From the NCBI GenBank assembly GCA_039804025.1, contig JBDRZP010000015.1:1-63037 (forward strand): 63,037 nucleotides of DNA. Direction: 5' to 3'. Below, one piece after another: positions 26,957-34,172 of this stretch; positions within the stretch are counted from its first letter, which is position 1; the number at the start of each line of letters is the position of its first letter. The translations under genes were made by a program, and so were the position numbers. Source of the DNA: a candidate division WOR-3 bacterium (GTDB taxonomy: Bacteria > Hydrothermota > Hydrothermia > Hydrothermales > JAJRUZ01). The notes below the pieces were generated by a model that saw only the letters and a list, made by a program, of their open reading frames with translations, did no database searches and was not told the origin of the DNA.

Positions 26957-28105
26957 TTATAACAGTTCTCTAAATTCTTCCTTGCTATCGGTTCTTTCCC
27001 AGGTAAATCCCTCCTCTTCTCTCCCAAAATGCCCATAACAAGCAGTTCTCTTGTAAATGGGTCTCCTTAATTCAAGAAAATCTATTATACCTCTTGGAGT
27101 AAGATCAAACCTTTCTCTTATAAACTTAACAATTTTTTCTTCAGATACTTTTCCAGTATCATAAGTATTTACATATAGAGCAACAGGTTCAGCTACACCT
27201 ATGGCATAAGCAATCTGAATTTCACAGGTCTCTGCAATTCCTGAAGCAACTATATTTTTAGCAAGATACCTTGCCATATAAGAAGCAGATCTATCTACCT
27301 TTGTTGGATCTTTCCCTGAAAAACAACCACCACCATGTCTTGCATATCCACCATATGTATCAACCATAATCTTTCTTCCTGTTAAACCTGTATCTGCTTG
27401 TGGTCCACCAATTACAAATCTACCAGTTGGATTTATATAAATTTTCACATTATCGTCCATCATCTCCCTTGGTATAATCTTCTCAATAACAACTTCAATC
27501 AAATCCTCCCTTAACTCCTTTATCGAAACATCAGGATCATGCTGAGCAGAAAGAACAATTGCTGTTACCTTATCAGGTTTTCCATCTATGTATCTAACTG
27601 TCACCTGGGATTTACCATCAGGCCTCAGATAGGGTAAAGTTCCATTTTTTCTCACATCAGCAAGCCTTTTACAAAGTTTATGGGCAAGCATTATAGGAAG
27701 GGGCATAAGTTCTTCAGTCTCGTTAATTGCAAAACCAAACATCATACCCTGATCACCTGCGCCACCTGCATCAACTCCCATAGCAATATCAGGAGCTTGT
27801 GATTGAATAGCAGTAAGAACAGCTACAGTTTCATAATCTAATCCATAAGCTGGGTTAGTATAACCAGCTAATTTTATTGTTTCTCTTACAATATCAGGTA
27901 TTTCAACATAACAATCTGTTGTAATTTCACCAGCAATAACAAACATTCCCCTTGAAGTTAAAGACTCACATGCAACCCTTGCATCAGGGTCTTTTTCAAT
28001 TATAGCATCAAGAATAGCATCTGAAACCTGATCACAGAGTTTATCCGGATGTCCTTCTGTTACTGATTCTGAGGTAAAATATGAAATACCTTTAAGTTTC
28101 CTCAA
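26957..28105 (-). CDS. metK: S-adenosylmethionine synthetase
   Basis: Makes SAM from methionine and ATP. At 382 aa it has the bacterial length. Motifs: [20 protein letters not shown] (about residues 9-28), [12 protein letters not shown] (about 115-126, the ATP site) and [19 protein letters not shown] (about 256-274). The start is TTG (28105), with GGAG six to ten bases ahead. The long leader carries a promoter and a T-loop-like hairpin, not a SAM riboswitch as far as can be seen. SAM is the precursor of the aminopropyl donor for the nearby speE. Confidence 0.97.
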   Translation of the reverse strand: MRKLKGISYFTSESVTEGHPDKLCDQVSDAILDAIIEKDPDARVACESLTSRGMFVIAGEITTDCYVEIPDIVRETIKLAGYTNPAYGLDYETVAVLTAIQSQAPDIAMGVDAGGAGDQGMMFGFAINETEELMPLPIMLAHKLCKRLADVRKNGTLPYLRPDGKSQVTVRYIDGKPDKVTAIVLSAQHDPDVSIKELREDLIEVVIEKIIPREMMDDNVKIYINPTGRFVIGGPQADTGLTGRKIMVDTYGGYARHGGGCFSGKDPTKVDRSASYMARYLAKNIVASGIAETCEIQIAYAIGVAEPVALYVNTYDTGKVSEEKIVKFIRERFDLTPRGIIDFLELRRPIYKRTACYGHFGREEEGFTWERTDSKEEFRELL

Positions 28106-28129
28106 CTTTTTATCTCCAATTTAAGAAAT

Positions 28130-28142
28130 GGGATTAGAACCC
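28130..28142 (-). promoter_or_regulatory. 5'-leader T-loop-like hairpin before metK
   Basis: On the minus strand GGG-TTCTAAT-CCC forms a 3-bp GC stem with a 7-base loop. Flanking A and T runs can extend the stem past one mismatch. It lies about 8 bases after the predicted transcription start and 25 bases before the metK TTG. Confidence 0.6.
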
Positions 28143-28156
28143 TTTTTTTGAATTTA

Positions 28157-28186
28157 ATAATAATTAATTTAAAATAAAAAGTTCAA
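28157..28186 (-). promoter_or_regulatory. metK promoter
   Basis: Minus strand: TTGAAC (28181-28186), an 18-base spacer, and TATTAT (28157-28162). It lies in the 89-base gap between pdaD and metK, so metK has its own transcript. Confidence 0.6.
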
Positions 28187-28194
28187 ATAAATAA

Positions 28195-28647
28195 TTAAAA
28201 AATTGCGCAACCTGCAAAAACACAGGTAAAGTCTTTAACTTTTCTTTCAATAGAAACAATCTCTATCTTTTTTATCCTTATTCCTCTGTCATTCATTGCA
28301 GTCTCAAGCATCCTTTTAACCTCCTCTATACCTTTTTCTTTTTTCTCGTAAGAACTCCACTCCATTATTATTCCAATATCTTTTTCTTTTTCAGGTATTG
28401 CAACTCCACAAACAGCTGAAATTATTTCACCCTTTTTATCAGAAATTAGATATCCATAAGCGATATAAAGAATTGAAGATGGAGCTAAATCAATTTTTTC
28501 TTTTTTCTCAACACCGGGAGGAAGAATACTTGAAATTTTTACAAGATTATAGTTTTCTATTTTGGCACTCCTTAAGGCTCTATCAAAGGAAAGAAGTTTA
28601 GTTTCTCCTACACCAAATCCACTTGTTAAAAAATAATTTTTAAACAT
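28195..28647 (-). CDS. pdaD: Pyruvoyl-dependent arginine decarboxylase
   Basis: Decarboxylates arginine to agmatine using a self-made pyruvoyl group. A 150-aa proenzyme. The cleavage site is the Ser-Ser pair in VKISSILPPGVE (about residues 36-47); cleavage leaves a beta chain ending in Ser and an alpha chain with N-terminal pyruvoyl. The downstream LYIAYGYLIS and IMEWSS segments match the family (PvlArgDC). Its start overlaps the speE stop, so agmatine is produced next to the aminopropyltransferase that may use it. MetK lies downstream with a separate promoter. Confidence 0.93.
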   Translation of the reverse strand: MFKNYFLTSGFGVGETKLLSFDRALRSAKIENYNLVKISSILPPGVEKKEKIDLAPSSILYIAYGYLISDKKGEIISAVCGVAIPEKEKDIGIIMEWSSYEKKEKGIEEVKRMLETAMNDRGIRIKKIEIVSIERKVKDFTCVFAGCAIF

Positions 28648-29563
28648 CTCCTTCCCAGATAAAAGGGTTTTTATCAGTCAAAATCCTTCCTTTAGTATTT
28701 AATGATGATTTAAAATATTCAGGTAAAAAGAATATTTTTTTTACATAATCAGGATTTAAAAAATTCAAATACTTAAAAATTTCATTTTCTCTTTTATTTT
28801 CTAATCTGTTTAAAAGTTCTTTTAAGTTTAAATTTTCCTTAAAGGAAATTACAAAGCCCCAGGACATATGAAAAGAGGGTACAAATATCTCATATATAAA
28901 AACAGAGGGAAAAATTTCTTTTAAAGTTTTATAAAGTGAAAGAATAAAATCATAATAATAAATAACTGTTGAGCCAGCTTGGAAAACACTTATACCACCC
29001 TTTTTTAATTTTTTATCAAGAATTTTAAAATAATCCTCTGTAAATAAAAGAGCAGATGGTCCACCTTCTATTGGTTCTGTAAGATCTGATATATAAATAT
29101 CAATGGAATCATCACTCAAAGACTCTATATCCTTCCTTGCATCTTTATAAACAATTTCTGCCCTTTCATCATCAAATGAATTTCTATGCCATTCTGGTAA
29201 ATAAACTTTACACAGGTTTACAAATTCTTCATCTATATCACACATTCTAACTTTTTTTACACTCCAGTGTTTTAAAACTTCCCTCAAAGTAGCCCCTTCA
29301 CCTCCTCCAGCTATGTATATATACTCTGGATTTGAATGTAAAAGAAGGGCAGGATGAACAAGTGACTCATGATATATAAATTCATCACATTCAGCACTCT
29401 GTATTTTTTCATCAAGAAAAACTGTTTTACCAAGTAGGGAAACCCTCACAATGTCAACTTTTTGAAATTTTGTGTGCCCAGTATATAAAATATCCTCAAT
29501 TTTATAATAGAAAAGTATTTTATTTAAAAAAGATTCAACATAATATTTATTTTTTATATTCAA
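28640..29563 (-). CDS. speE: Polyamine aminopropyltransferase (SpeE family)
   Basis: Transfers aminopropyl from decarboxylated SAM to a polyamine or agmatine. A 307-aa Rossmann methyltransferase-like fold. The dcSAM motif is AGGGEGATLREVL (about residues 85-97), then DIDEEFVNLC. The usual spermidine synthase active-site segment is here DLTEPIEGGPSALLF (about 160-174), closer to thermospermine-synthase-type EGGP than to the standard DPxGPA form. With pdaD adjacent, N1-aminopropylagmatine or thermospermine is a likely product. No speD is in the window. Confidence 0.88.
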   Translation of the reverse strand: MNIKNKYYVESFLNKILFYYKIEDILYTGHTKFQKVDIVRVSLLGKTVFLDEKIQSAECDEFIYHESLVHPALLLHSNPEYIYIAGGGEGATLREVLKHWSVKKVRMCDIDEEFVNLCKVYLPEWHRNSFDDERAEIVYKDARKDIESLSDDSIDIYISDLTEPIEGGPSALLFTEDYFKILDKKLKKGGISVFQAGSTVIYYYDFILSLYKTLKEIFPSVFIYEIFVPSFHMSWGFVISFKENLNLKELLNRLENKRENEIFKYLNFLNPDYVKKIFFLPEYFKSSLNTKGRILTDKNPFIWEGDV

Positions 29564-30254
29564 TTTTTCTTATCTCCTTTAAAACTGCCCTTACAGAACC
29601 AAACCATACTCTTGTTGACATATAAAGGGGAACCTTTTTCTCATCATCAGAAAGCCAGATTTCAAGTCCACCCTTTCCACCAAAAATTGCTTCAAGGCCT
29701 GATTTACCTTTATATTCACCTGATTTTTCCATAAGTAATATAAGTTTTATTGCATCTTTTTCACCAATAAGAGTTTTAAGCTTTTGTTTTTTTTCCACAA
29801 GTGTATAAATTTTATAAATCTTTCTATCTGCAAATAAAAGGAGTTTAAGAGTATCCCCGATTTTAAAATTTTCGTTCCTTAATTTATAAAAAATAGACAA
29901 AACATCATAAGCACCTTTTTCCATTTTACTCACTTTACCATCTGAATCATACACTTTTAAGCTATCATAATCAAATTTATACCACATGCTTTTTTTCCAT
30001 GTCCCTTCATGCAGGTTTTTTTCTTGTTTTAAAGGTAAAAAATTAGAATCTGAATAAGTATCAATCCTATCGTTAACATAAAAAATAACTGAAAAAAATT
30101 TATTTGTATGTCCCTGTGCCTGAAAATGAAAAATAGAATCACTTTTTAAAACTCTCAAATATGCAATACCAGCCCCAAAAGCACCATAATAAACATGAAA
30201 TACAAGTTCCTCTCCTTCTGAAAAGGCTAGATTTAAAAGAAAAAATAAAATCAT
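29547..30254 (-). CDS. DUF3108-like exported protein
   Basis: A 235-aa protein with a short N-terminal signal (MILFFLLNLAFSEGEEL). The beta-rich body follows the DUF3108 pattern: LVFHVYYGAFGAGIAYLRV near the start, then FSVIFYVNDRIDTYSD and a C-terminal GGLEIWLSDDEKKVPLYMS. Members are periplasmic or outer-membrane-linked proteins of unknown function. Its stop overlaps the speE start by 17 bases. It lies 17 bases upstream of the SDH operon end and on the same strand, so it may be co-transcribed with it. Confidence 0.75.
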   Translation of the reverse strand: MILFFLLNLAFSEGEELVFHVYYGAFGAGIAYLRVLKSDSIFHFQAQGHTNKFFSVIFYVNDRIDTYSDSNFLPLKQEKNLHEGTWKKSMWYKFDYDSLKVYDSDGKVSKMEKGAYDVLSIFYKLRNENFKIGDTLKLLLFADRKIYKIYTLVEKKQKLKTLIGEKDAIKLILLMEKSGEYKGKSGLEAIFGGKGGLEIWLSDDEKKVPLYMSTRVWFGSVRAVLKEIRKIEYKK

Positions 30255-30270
30255 TCTATCTTAATCATAA

Positions 30271-31080
30271 TCAAACAGATTTAGGTGGGGCCTTTGGAAC
30301 TTTGTCCTTATTAGGTCCTTCAGGATAGGGAGGAACAATATTATTACCTTTTTTCTCTTTTAATAAACCAAAGGTTTTCTTTAAAATCAATCTTTTCAAA
30401 AGTTGAATTGCAAGAGCTGGGTCAACACCCTTGGGACAGGCTTTTGAACACCCACCAGCAAAATGACAGTTTAAAACACCATGACTTTTGGAAACAATTT
30501 CAAGCCTTTCAAATAATCCCTCATCTCTGGAATCAACACAGTATCTATAAGCCTGAGCAAGTACATAAGGTTCTAAAAAATCTTCATCAGTTGAGGATAC
30601 GGGACAGGAAGAAATACAGAGGCCACACTGAATACAATAACTGAACTGCAGATACTCAAGTAATTCAGAAGGGGTTTGTTTATATTCTCTTGTGGGGCTT
30701 TCTTGTTCTTTTTCATCTTTTCTTATTAAATAGGGTTTAATTTTCTTATGCTTCATAAAAGCACTTTGTAAATCTGGAACAAGGTCTCTTATCAAAGTTA
30801 AATTTGGAATTGGCTCAACCTTAATTTTTCCATTTTCAACAATTTTCTTAATCTGAGTATGACAGGCAAGTTCTGGTTTTCCATTTATAATCATTCCACA
30901 TGAACCACATATTCCCATTCTGCAGGAAAACCTTAAACTTAAGGTTGGATCAAGGTTTTCTTTTATATAAAGTAAGGCATCAAGAACAGTCATTCCCTCT
31001 TTAACTTCTATCTCAAACTTATCAAAACCATTCTTTGCGAGTTCAGGTATATATCTTTTGATAATAAATTTAACTTTCAT
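30271..31080 (-). CDS. sdhB: Succinate dehydrogenase/fumarate reductase iron-sulfur subunit
   Basis: Electron-transfer subunit of complex II. A 269-aa protein. The N-terminal ferredoxin domain holds the [2Fe-2S] ligands in CRMGICGSCG (about 53-62) and a Cys about 12 residues later. The C-terminal domain holds [4Fe-4S] and [3Fe-4S] ligands in CIQCGLCISSCP (about 147-158) and CHFAGGCSKACPKGVDP (about 201-217). It is last of four genes in the order A-C-D-B. Its start overlaps the stop of the second membrane subunit. Confidence 0.94.
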   Translation of the reverse strand: MKVKFIIKRYIPELAKNGFDKFEIEVKEGMTVLDALLYIKENLDPTLSLRFSCRMGICGSCGMIINGKPELACHTQIKKIVENGKIKVEPIPNLTLIRDLVPDLQSAFMKHKKIKPYLIRKDEKEQESPTREYKQTPSELLEYLQFSYCIQCGLCISSCPVSSTDEDFLEPYVLAQAYRYCVDSRDEGLFERLEIVSKSHGVLNCHFAGGCSKACPKGVDPALAIQLLKRLILKKTFGLLKEKKGNNIVPPYPEGPNKDKVPKAPPKSV

Positions 31081-31436
31081 TATACCCCTCCTGCTTTAAT
31101 TGTTGTATATGTTCCAAAAATAAAGAGAAATATTCCTAAAATCCAGAAAATATAAACAACTATTTTTTCATATCTTTTACCAAAATCTGTTTCAATCAGT
31201 ATATTCTTGAGTCCGTAAAAACCATGAAATAAGGCAAAAAATAAAAATAAAATATAAAGGGTGCTAAGAGTAACATTCCTTGCCCTTTCTAAAACACTCT
31301 CCCATTCAAGAGGATCTCTTCCAAAACCAATTTTTTCCATTAACTTATAAAAATGCATCATAAATATATGTCCTAAAAGTAAAACAAAAAGAATTAAACC
31401 TGCAAGGTAATGTAAAATCCAGTATTTTGCTTTCAT
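31080..31436 (-). CDS. sdhD: Complex II membrane anchor subunit D
   Basis: A 118-aa membrane protein with three hydrophobic helices. Histidines placed for heme b binding occur in LHYLAGLILFVLLLGHIFMM (helix 1) and FHGFYGLKNIL (helix 2). It resembles the smaller anchor of archaeal or Bacteroidetes-like complex II. It lies between the other anchor and the iron-sulfur subunit, with one base of overlap downstream. Confidence 0.82.
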   Translation of the reverse strand: MKAKYWILHYLAGLILFVLLLGHIFMMHFYKLMEKIGFGRDPLEWESVLERARNVTLSTLYILFLFFALFHGFYGLKNILIETDFGKRYEKIVVYIFWILGIFLFIFGTYTTIKAGGV

Positions 31437-31445
31437 TTTTACCTC

Positions 31446-31895
31446 CTATTTAAAAATAAAAAACTCCTTGAATCCAAAAACTATATAAATAAAGAAAACT
31501 ATCATTAAAAAATATAAAAAAACTCTTGGTCTTTTTAAAGAAGATGCAACATAGGGATATTCAGGTCTTTTAGGTTTTCCTAAGAGAAATCCGAATTCTG
31601 TAATAACAAGTCTTAAACCATTTATTGCATGAAATCCAACTACAAGAACAAGTAGATATTCAAGAAAATGGATAAGGTTATGATAAAAACCTTCACCAAT
31701 TGACCCTACCATTTTCATTGCACTAATCCAGGCATCCTTTCCAAAAGCTCTTGAACCAACAACTATAATATGAAGGCATAAATATAGAATCAGTATAATC
31801 CCTGTAAATCTATGAAAACCAAAAAGCCACCTTTCAAAATTTGCCTTTTTTTCAGGCAAAAACCAAGCTTTAATTCCTTTAAAATTCTTTTTCAT
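31446..31895 (-). CDS. sdhC: Complex II membrane anchor subunit C (cytochrome b)
   Basis: A 149-aa membrane protein. Helix 1 contains FHRFTGIILILYLCLHIIVV, a cytochrome b556-like pattern with two histidines. A later helix has GFHAINGLRLVITEFG, the conserved His-Gly-Leu-Arg quinone/heme motif. Together with subunit D it anchors the catalytic subunits and exchanges electrons with quinone. A ribosome site (GGAGG) lies before ATG. The gap of 14 bases from the flavoprotein gene shows one operon. Confidence 0.87.
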   Translation of the reverse strand: MKKNFKGIKAWFLPEKKANFERWLFGFHRFTGIILILYLCLHIIVVGSRAFGKDAWISAMKMVGSIGEGFYHNLIHFLEYLLVLVVGFHAINGLRLVITEFGFLLGKPKRPEYPYVASSLKRPRVFLYFLMIVFFIYIVFGFKEFFIFK

Positions 31896-31909
31896 TTAAT
31901 TTCCTCCTT

Positions 31910-33628
31910 TTAATATTTTCTCTCTTCAGGTTTCCAGTAAGTTATATTTACAGGGATATATTCTATCCTCACACCGTCTTTTTCATCTTTATAAGCCAAA
32001 GTATGCTTCAAAAATTTCTCATCATCCCTTTTCGGAAAATCAATTCTTGCATGTGCCCCCCTTGATTCCTCTCTTTTTAAAGCTGAAATTGTAACAACCT
32101 CAGCCACATCAAGCATATTCTCAAGTTCTAAAGCATTTATAAGCTCAGTATTATAAACCTTACTTTTATCTTCTAATCTTATATACTTATATTTTTCTTT
32201 CAATTCCTTAATTTTTTGTAAGGCTTTTTCAAGTCCTTCTCTATCTCTAAAAACTCCCACATAGGTATCCATTGTTTTTCTTAATTCTCTCCTTATTTCG
32301 TATAAATTTTCAGAACCCTTTTTCCCTAAAAGCTTATTGAAAACTCTGTCATATTCATCCTTTACAATTTCTTCCATTTTTTGTGGCTCTTCAGCTTCTT
32401 TTAAATATTCAACTGCCTTTTCACCTGTTATTGCTCCCCAAACAAGACATTCTGCTGTAGAGTTTGTACCCAATCTGTTTGCACCATGTAATGAGAGGCA
32501 GGCAACCTCACCTGCTGCCCAGATATTAGAAGTTCCATAGACCTTTCCATCAATATTACAATGTATTCCCCCCATTGTATAATGCTGAACAGGTCTCACA
32601 GGAAGAGGTTTTTCAATTATATCTATACCCACATATTTTATTCCCACTTCTCTTACAAGAGGTAATCTTTCTAGTAATCTTTCTCTTCCAAGATGAGTTA
32701 AATCAAGATGAATATAATCCAATCCATCAGGACCTTCAAAACCTCTACCCTCTCTTATTTCTGTCATCATAGACCGGGAAACTATATCTCTTGGAGCGAG
32801 TTCCATCATTTTAGGTGCATATTTTTCCATGAATCTTTCACCTTTATTATTTTTTAGATACCCACCCTCACCCCTTGCACCCTCAGTAATAAGAATCCCC
32901 GAGGGAACAAGACCTGTTGGATGAAATTGCATAAATTCCATATCCTTAAGGGGTATACCTTCCCTGAAAGCAAGTGCATAACCATCCCCTGTTACACTGT
33001 GAGAGAATGTTGTAAAGGCATAAATTCTACCAGCTCCACCTGTTGCTATTATACAGGCTTTACCGTAAAAACAAGCCATTTCACCTCCACTCATATTATA
33101 GGCAACACATCCGTGAAATTTACCATCTTTAATTAAAAGTTTTGTAACAAAATACTCATCAAATCTGTCCCAATTATCATATTTCTGCAATCTGTTATAA
33201 AGGGTGTGCATTTCAAAAAATCCTGTTTTATCTTCTGCAAAAAGAGCTCTTGGGTAAGAGTGCCCTCCAAATGGTCTTTGATTTATTCTCCCATCTTCCC
33301 TTCTTGACCAGGGGATTCCCCAATGTTCAAGTAAATAGATTTCTTCAATTATTTTTTCAACAAATCTGAAAACAACATCCTGGTCAGCAAGAAAATCAGA
33401 ACCTTTAACTGTGTCCCATGCATGTAAAAGGGGAGAATCTCCGTCAGCCTGATTTATGGCAGCCCCGGTCCCCCCCTCTGCACAAACACTATGGGAACGC
33501 ATTAACTGAACTTTTGAAATTAAAGCTATCTTGACTTTACCATCTGATTTTCTTGAAGCCTCAAGAGCTGCTCTTAATCCAGCAAGACCGGAACCTAAAA
33601 TAATCAAATCGTAATAATGGACTTCCAT
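31910..33628 (-). CDS. sdhA: Succinate dehydrogenase/fumarate reductase flavoprotein subunit
   Basis: Catalytic FAD subunit interconverting succinate and fumarate. At 572 aa it has the normal size. The N-terminal FAD-binding motif is [14 protein letters not shown]. The covalent-FAD segment is [16 protein letters not shown] (about 44-59), where the His binds FAD. The active-site motifs are [13 protein letters not shown] (about 232-244) and the Arg-rich [17 protein letters not shown] (about 378-394). It is the first gene of the A-C-D-B operon. Direction of the reaction cannot be told from sequence. Confidence 0.95.
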   Translation of the reverse strand: MEVHYYDLIILGSGLAGLRAALEASRKSDGKVKIALISKVQLMRSHSVCAEGGTGAAINQADGDSPLLHAWDTVKGSDFLADQDVVFRFVEKIIEEIYLLEHWGIPWSRREDGRINQRPFGGHSYPRALFAEDKTGFFEMHTLYNRLQKYDNWDRFDEYFVTKLLIKDGKFHGCVAYNMSGGEMACFYGKACIIATGGAGRIYAFTTFSHSVTGDGYALAFREGIPLKDMEFMQFHPTGLVPSGILITEGARGEGGYLKNNKGERFMEKYAPKMMELAPRDIVSRSMMTEIREGRGFEGPDGLDYIHLDLTHLGRERLLERLPLVREVGIKYVGIDIIEKPLPVRPVQHYTMGGIHCNIDGKVYGTSNIWAAGEVACLSLHGANRLGTNSTAECLVWGAITGEKAVEYLKEAEEPQKMEEIVKDEYDRVFNKLLGKKGSENLYEIRRELRKTMDTYVGVFRDREGLEKALQKIKELKEKYKYIRLEDKSKVYNTELINALELENMLDVAEVVTISALKREESRGAHARIDFPKRDDEKFLKHTLAYKDEKDGVRIEYIPVNITYWKPEERKY

Positions 33629-33649
33629 TTAAAAAAGTTAATTAATAAG

Positions 33650-33662
33650 GGATTTGGACCCT
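33650..33662 (-). promoter_or_regulatory. 5'-leader T-loop-like hairpin before sdhA
   Basis: Minus strand: (A)GGG-TCCAAAT-CCC(T) with a 4-bp stem and a 7-base loop. The second loop base is C instead of T. It lies about 8 bases after the predicted start and 22 bases before the sdhA ATG. Confidence 0.5.
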
Positions 33663-33676
33663 AAAGGGAAGGTTAA

Positions 33677-33706
33677 TTTTAGGAAAAATAAAAATAAAAT
33701 TTCAAA
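33677..33706 (-). promoter_or_regulatory. sdhACDB promoter
   Basis: Minus strand: TTGAAA (33701-33706), an 18-base spacer, and TAAAAT (33677-33682). The segment between this and tRNA-Arg also holds TATAAT without a clear -35. Confidence 0.55.
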
Positions 33707-33732
33707 TTATACTATTTTTAAGACTTTTTATA

Positions 33733-33808
33733 AACCCCCGGCGGGATTTGAACCCGCAACCTCCTGGTCCGAAGCCAGGCGCTCTCTATCCTGTTGAGCT
33801 ACGGGGGC
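33733..33808 (-). tRNA. tRNA-Arg (anticodon TCG)
   Basis: A 76-base minus-strand cloverleaf. The acceptor GCCCCCG pairs with CGGGGGT (one G-T end pair). The anticodon loop CTTCGGA on stem CCTGG/CCAGG gives anticodon TCG for arginine. The T-arm is GCGGGTTCAAATCCCGC. CCA is not encoded. It lies four bases downstream of tRNA-His and is probably on the same primary transcript. Confidence 0.94.
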
Positions 33809-33812
33809 ATAA

Positions 33813-33887
33813 GGTGGGCGAGGGGACTCGAACCCCCAGCCTCTGGAGCCACAGTCCAGCGCTCTAACCAGTTGAGCTACGCCCACC
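33813..33887 (-). tRNA. tRNA-His (anticodon GTG)
   Basis: A minus-strand cloverleaf whose encoded extra 5' G (position -1) faces C73, the identity element of tRNA-His. The acceptor is GTGGGCG/CGCCCAC, the anticodon loop CTGTGGC gives GTG, and the T-arm is GGGGGTTCGAGTCCCC. A TATAAT (minus strand, 33909-33914) lies about 20 bases upstream and likely drives both tRNAs. Confidence 0.96.
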
Positions 33888-33889
33888 AT

Positions 33890-33918
33890 TTGATTTTCTA
33901 TTTATTTAATTATAAAAT
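33890..33918 (+). promoter_or_regulatory. tatA promoter, divergent from the tRNA promoter
   Basis: TTGATT (33890-33895), a 17-base spacer, and TAAAAT (33913-33918). A second TATAAT follows at 33918-33923. It overlaps the -10 of the minus-strand tRNA promoter, giving a compact divergent control region. Confidence 0.55.
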
Positions 33919-33936
33919 ATAATATCTTTATTTTTA

Positions 33937-33955
33937 AAAAGGTTCAAATCCTTTT
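33937..33955 (+). promoter_or_regulatory. 5'-leader T-loop-like hairpin before tatA
   Basis: AAAAGG-TTCAAAT-CCTTTT: a perfect 6-bp stem with a 7-base loop, with core GGTTCAAATCC as in the T-arm of the adjacent tRNA-Arg gene. It is about 12 bases after the predicted start and 15 bases before the tatA ATG. A GGGAG ribosome site follows the hairpin. Confidence 0.65.
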
Positions 33956-33970
33956 AAAAGGGAGAAAAAA

Positions 33971-34171
33971 ATGAATATAGGTTTCCAAGAAATATTATTA
34001 ATTTTTTTAATTATTTTACTTCTCTTCGGGGCTAAAAAATTACCTGAACTTGCAAGAGGTCTTGGAACCGCTTTAAAGGAGTTTAGAAAAGCCTTAAGAG
34101 AAACTGAAGATTCTATTAAAGAAATAAAAGAAGATACTGAAAAAAATACTAAGGAAGAAAAGAAAATTTAA
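33971..34171 (+). CDS. tatA: Sec-independent translocase TatA
   Basis: A pore-forming subunit for export of folded proteins. A 66-aa protein: one N-terminal helix (FQEILLIFLIILLLFGAKKL), the FGAKKLPELARGLG hinge and amphipathic helix, then an acidic/basic tail. The Phe-Gly at the hinge is conserved. No tatB or tatC is beside it. It is convergent with the acyl-CoA synthetase gene, whose stop is one base away. Confidence 0.94.
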   Translation: MNIGFQEILLIFLIILLLFGAKKLPELARGLGTALKEFRKALRETEDSIKEIKEDTEKNTKEEKKI

Positions 34172-34172
34172 A

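Noticed and set aside
27900-28190. SAM riboswitch before metK
   Set aside because: The leader is only about 45 bases from the predicted start and shows just a small hairpin, too short for a known SAM aptamer.
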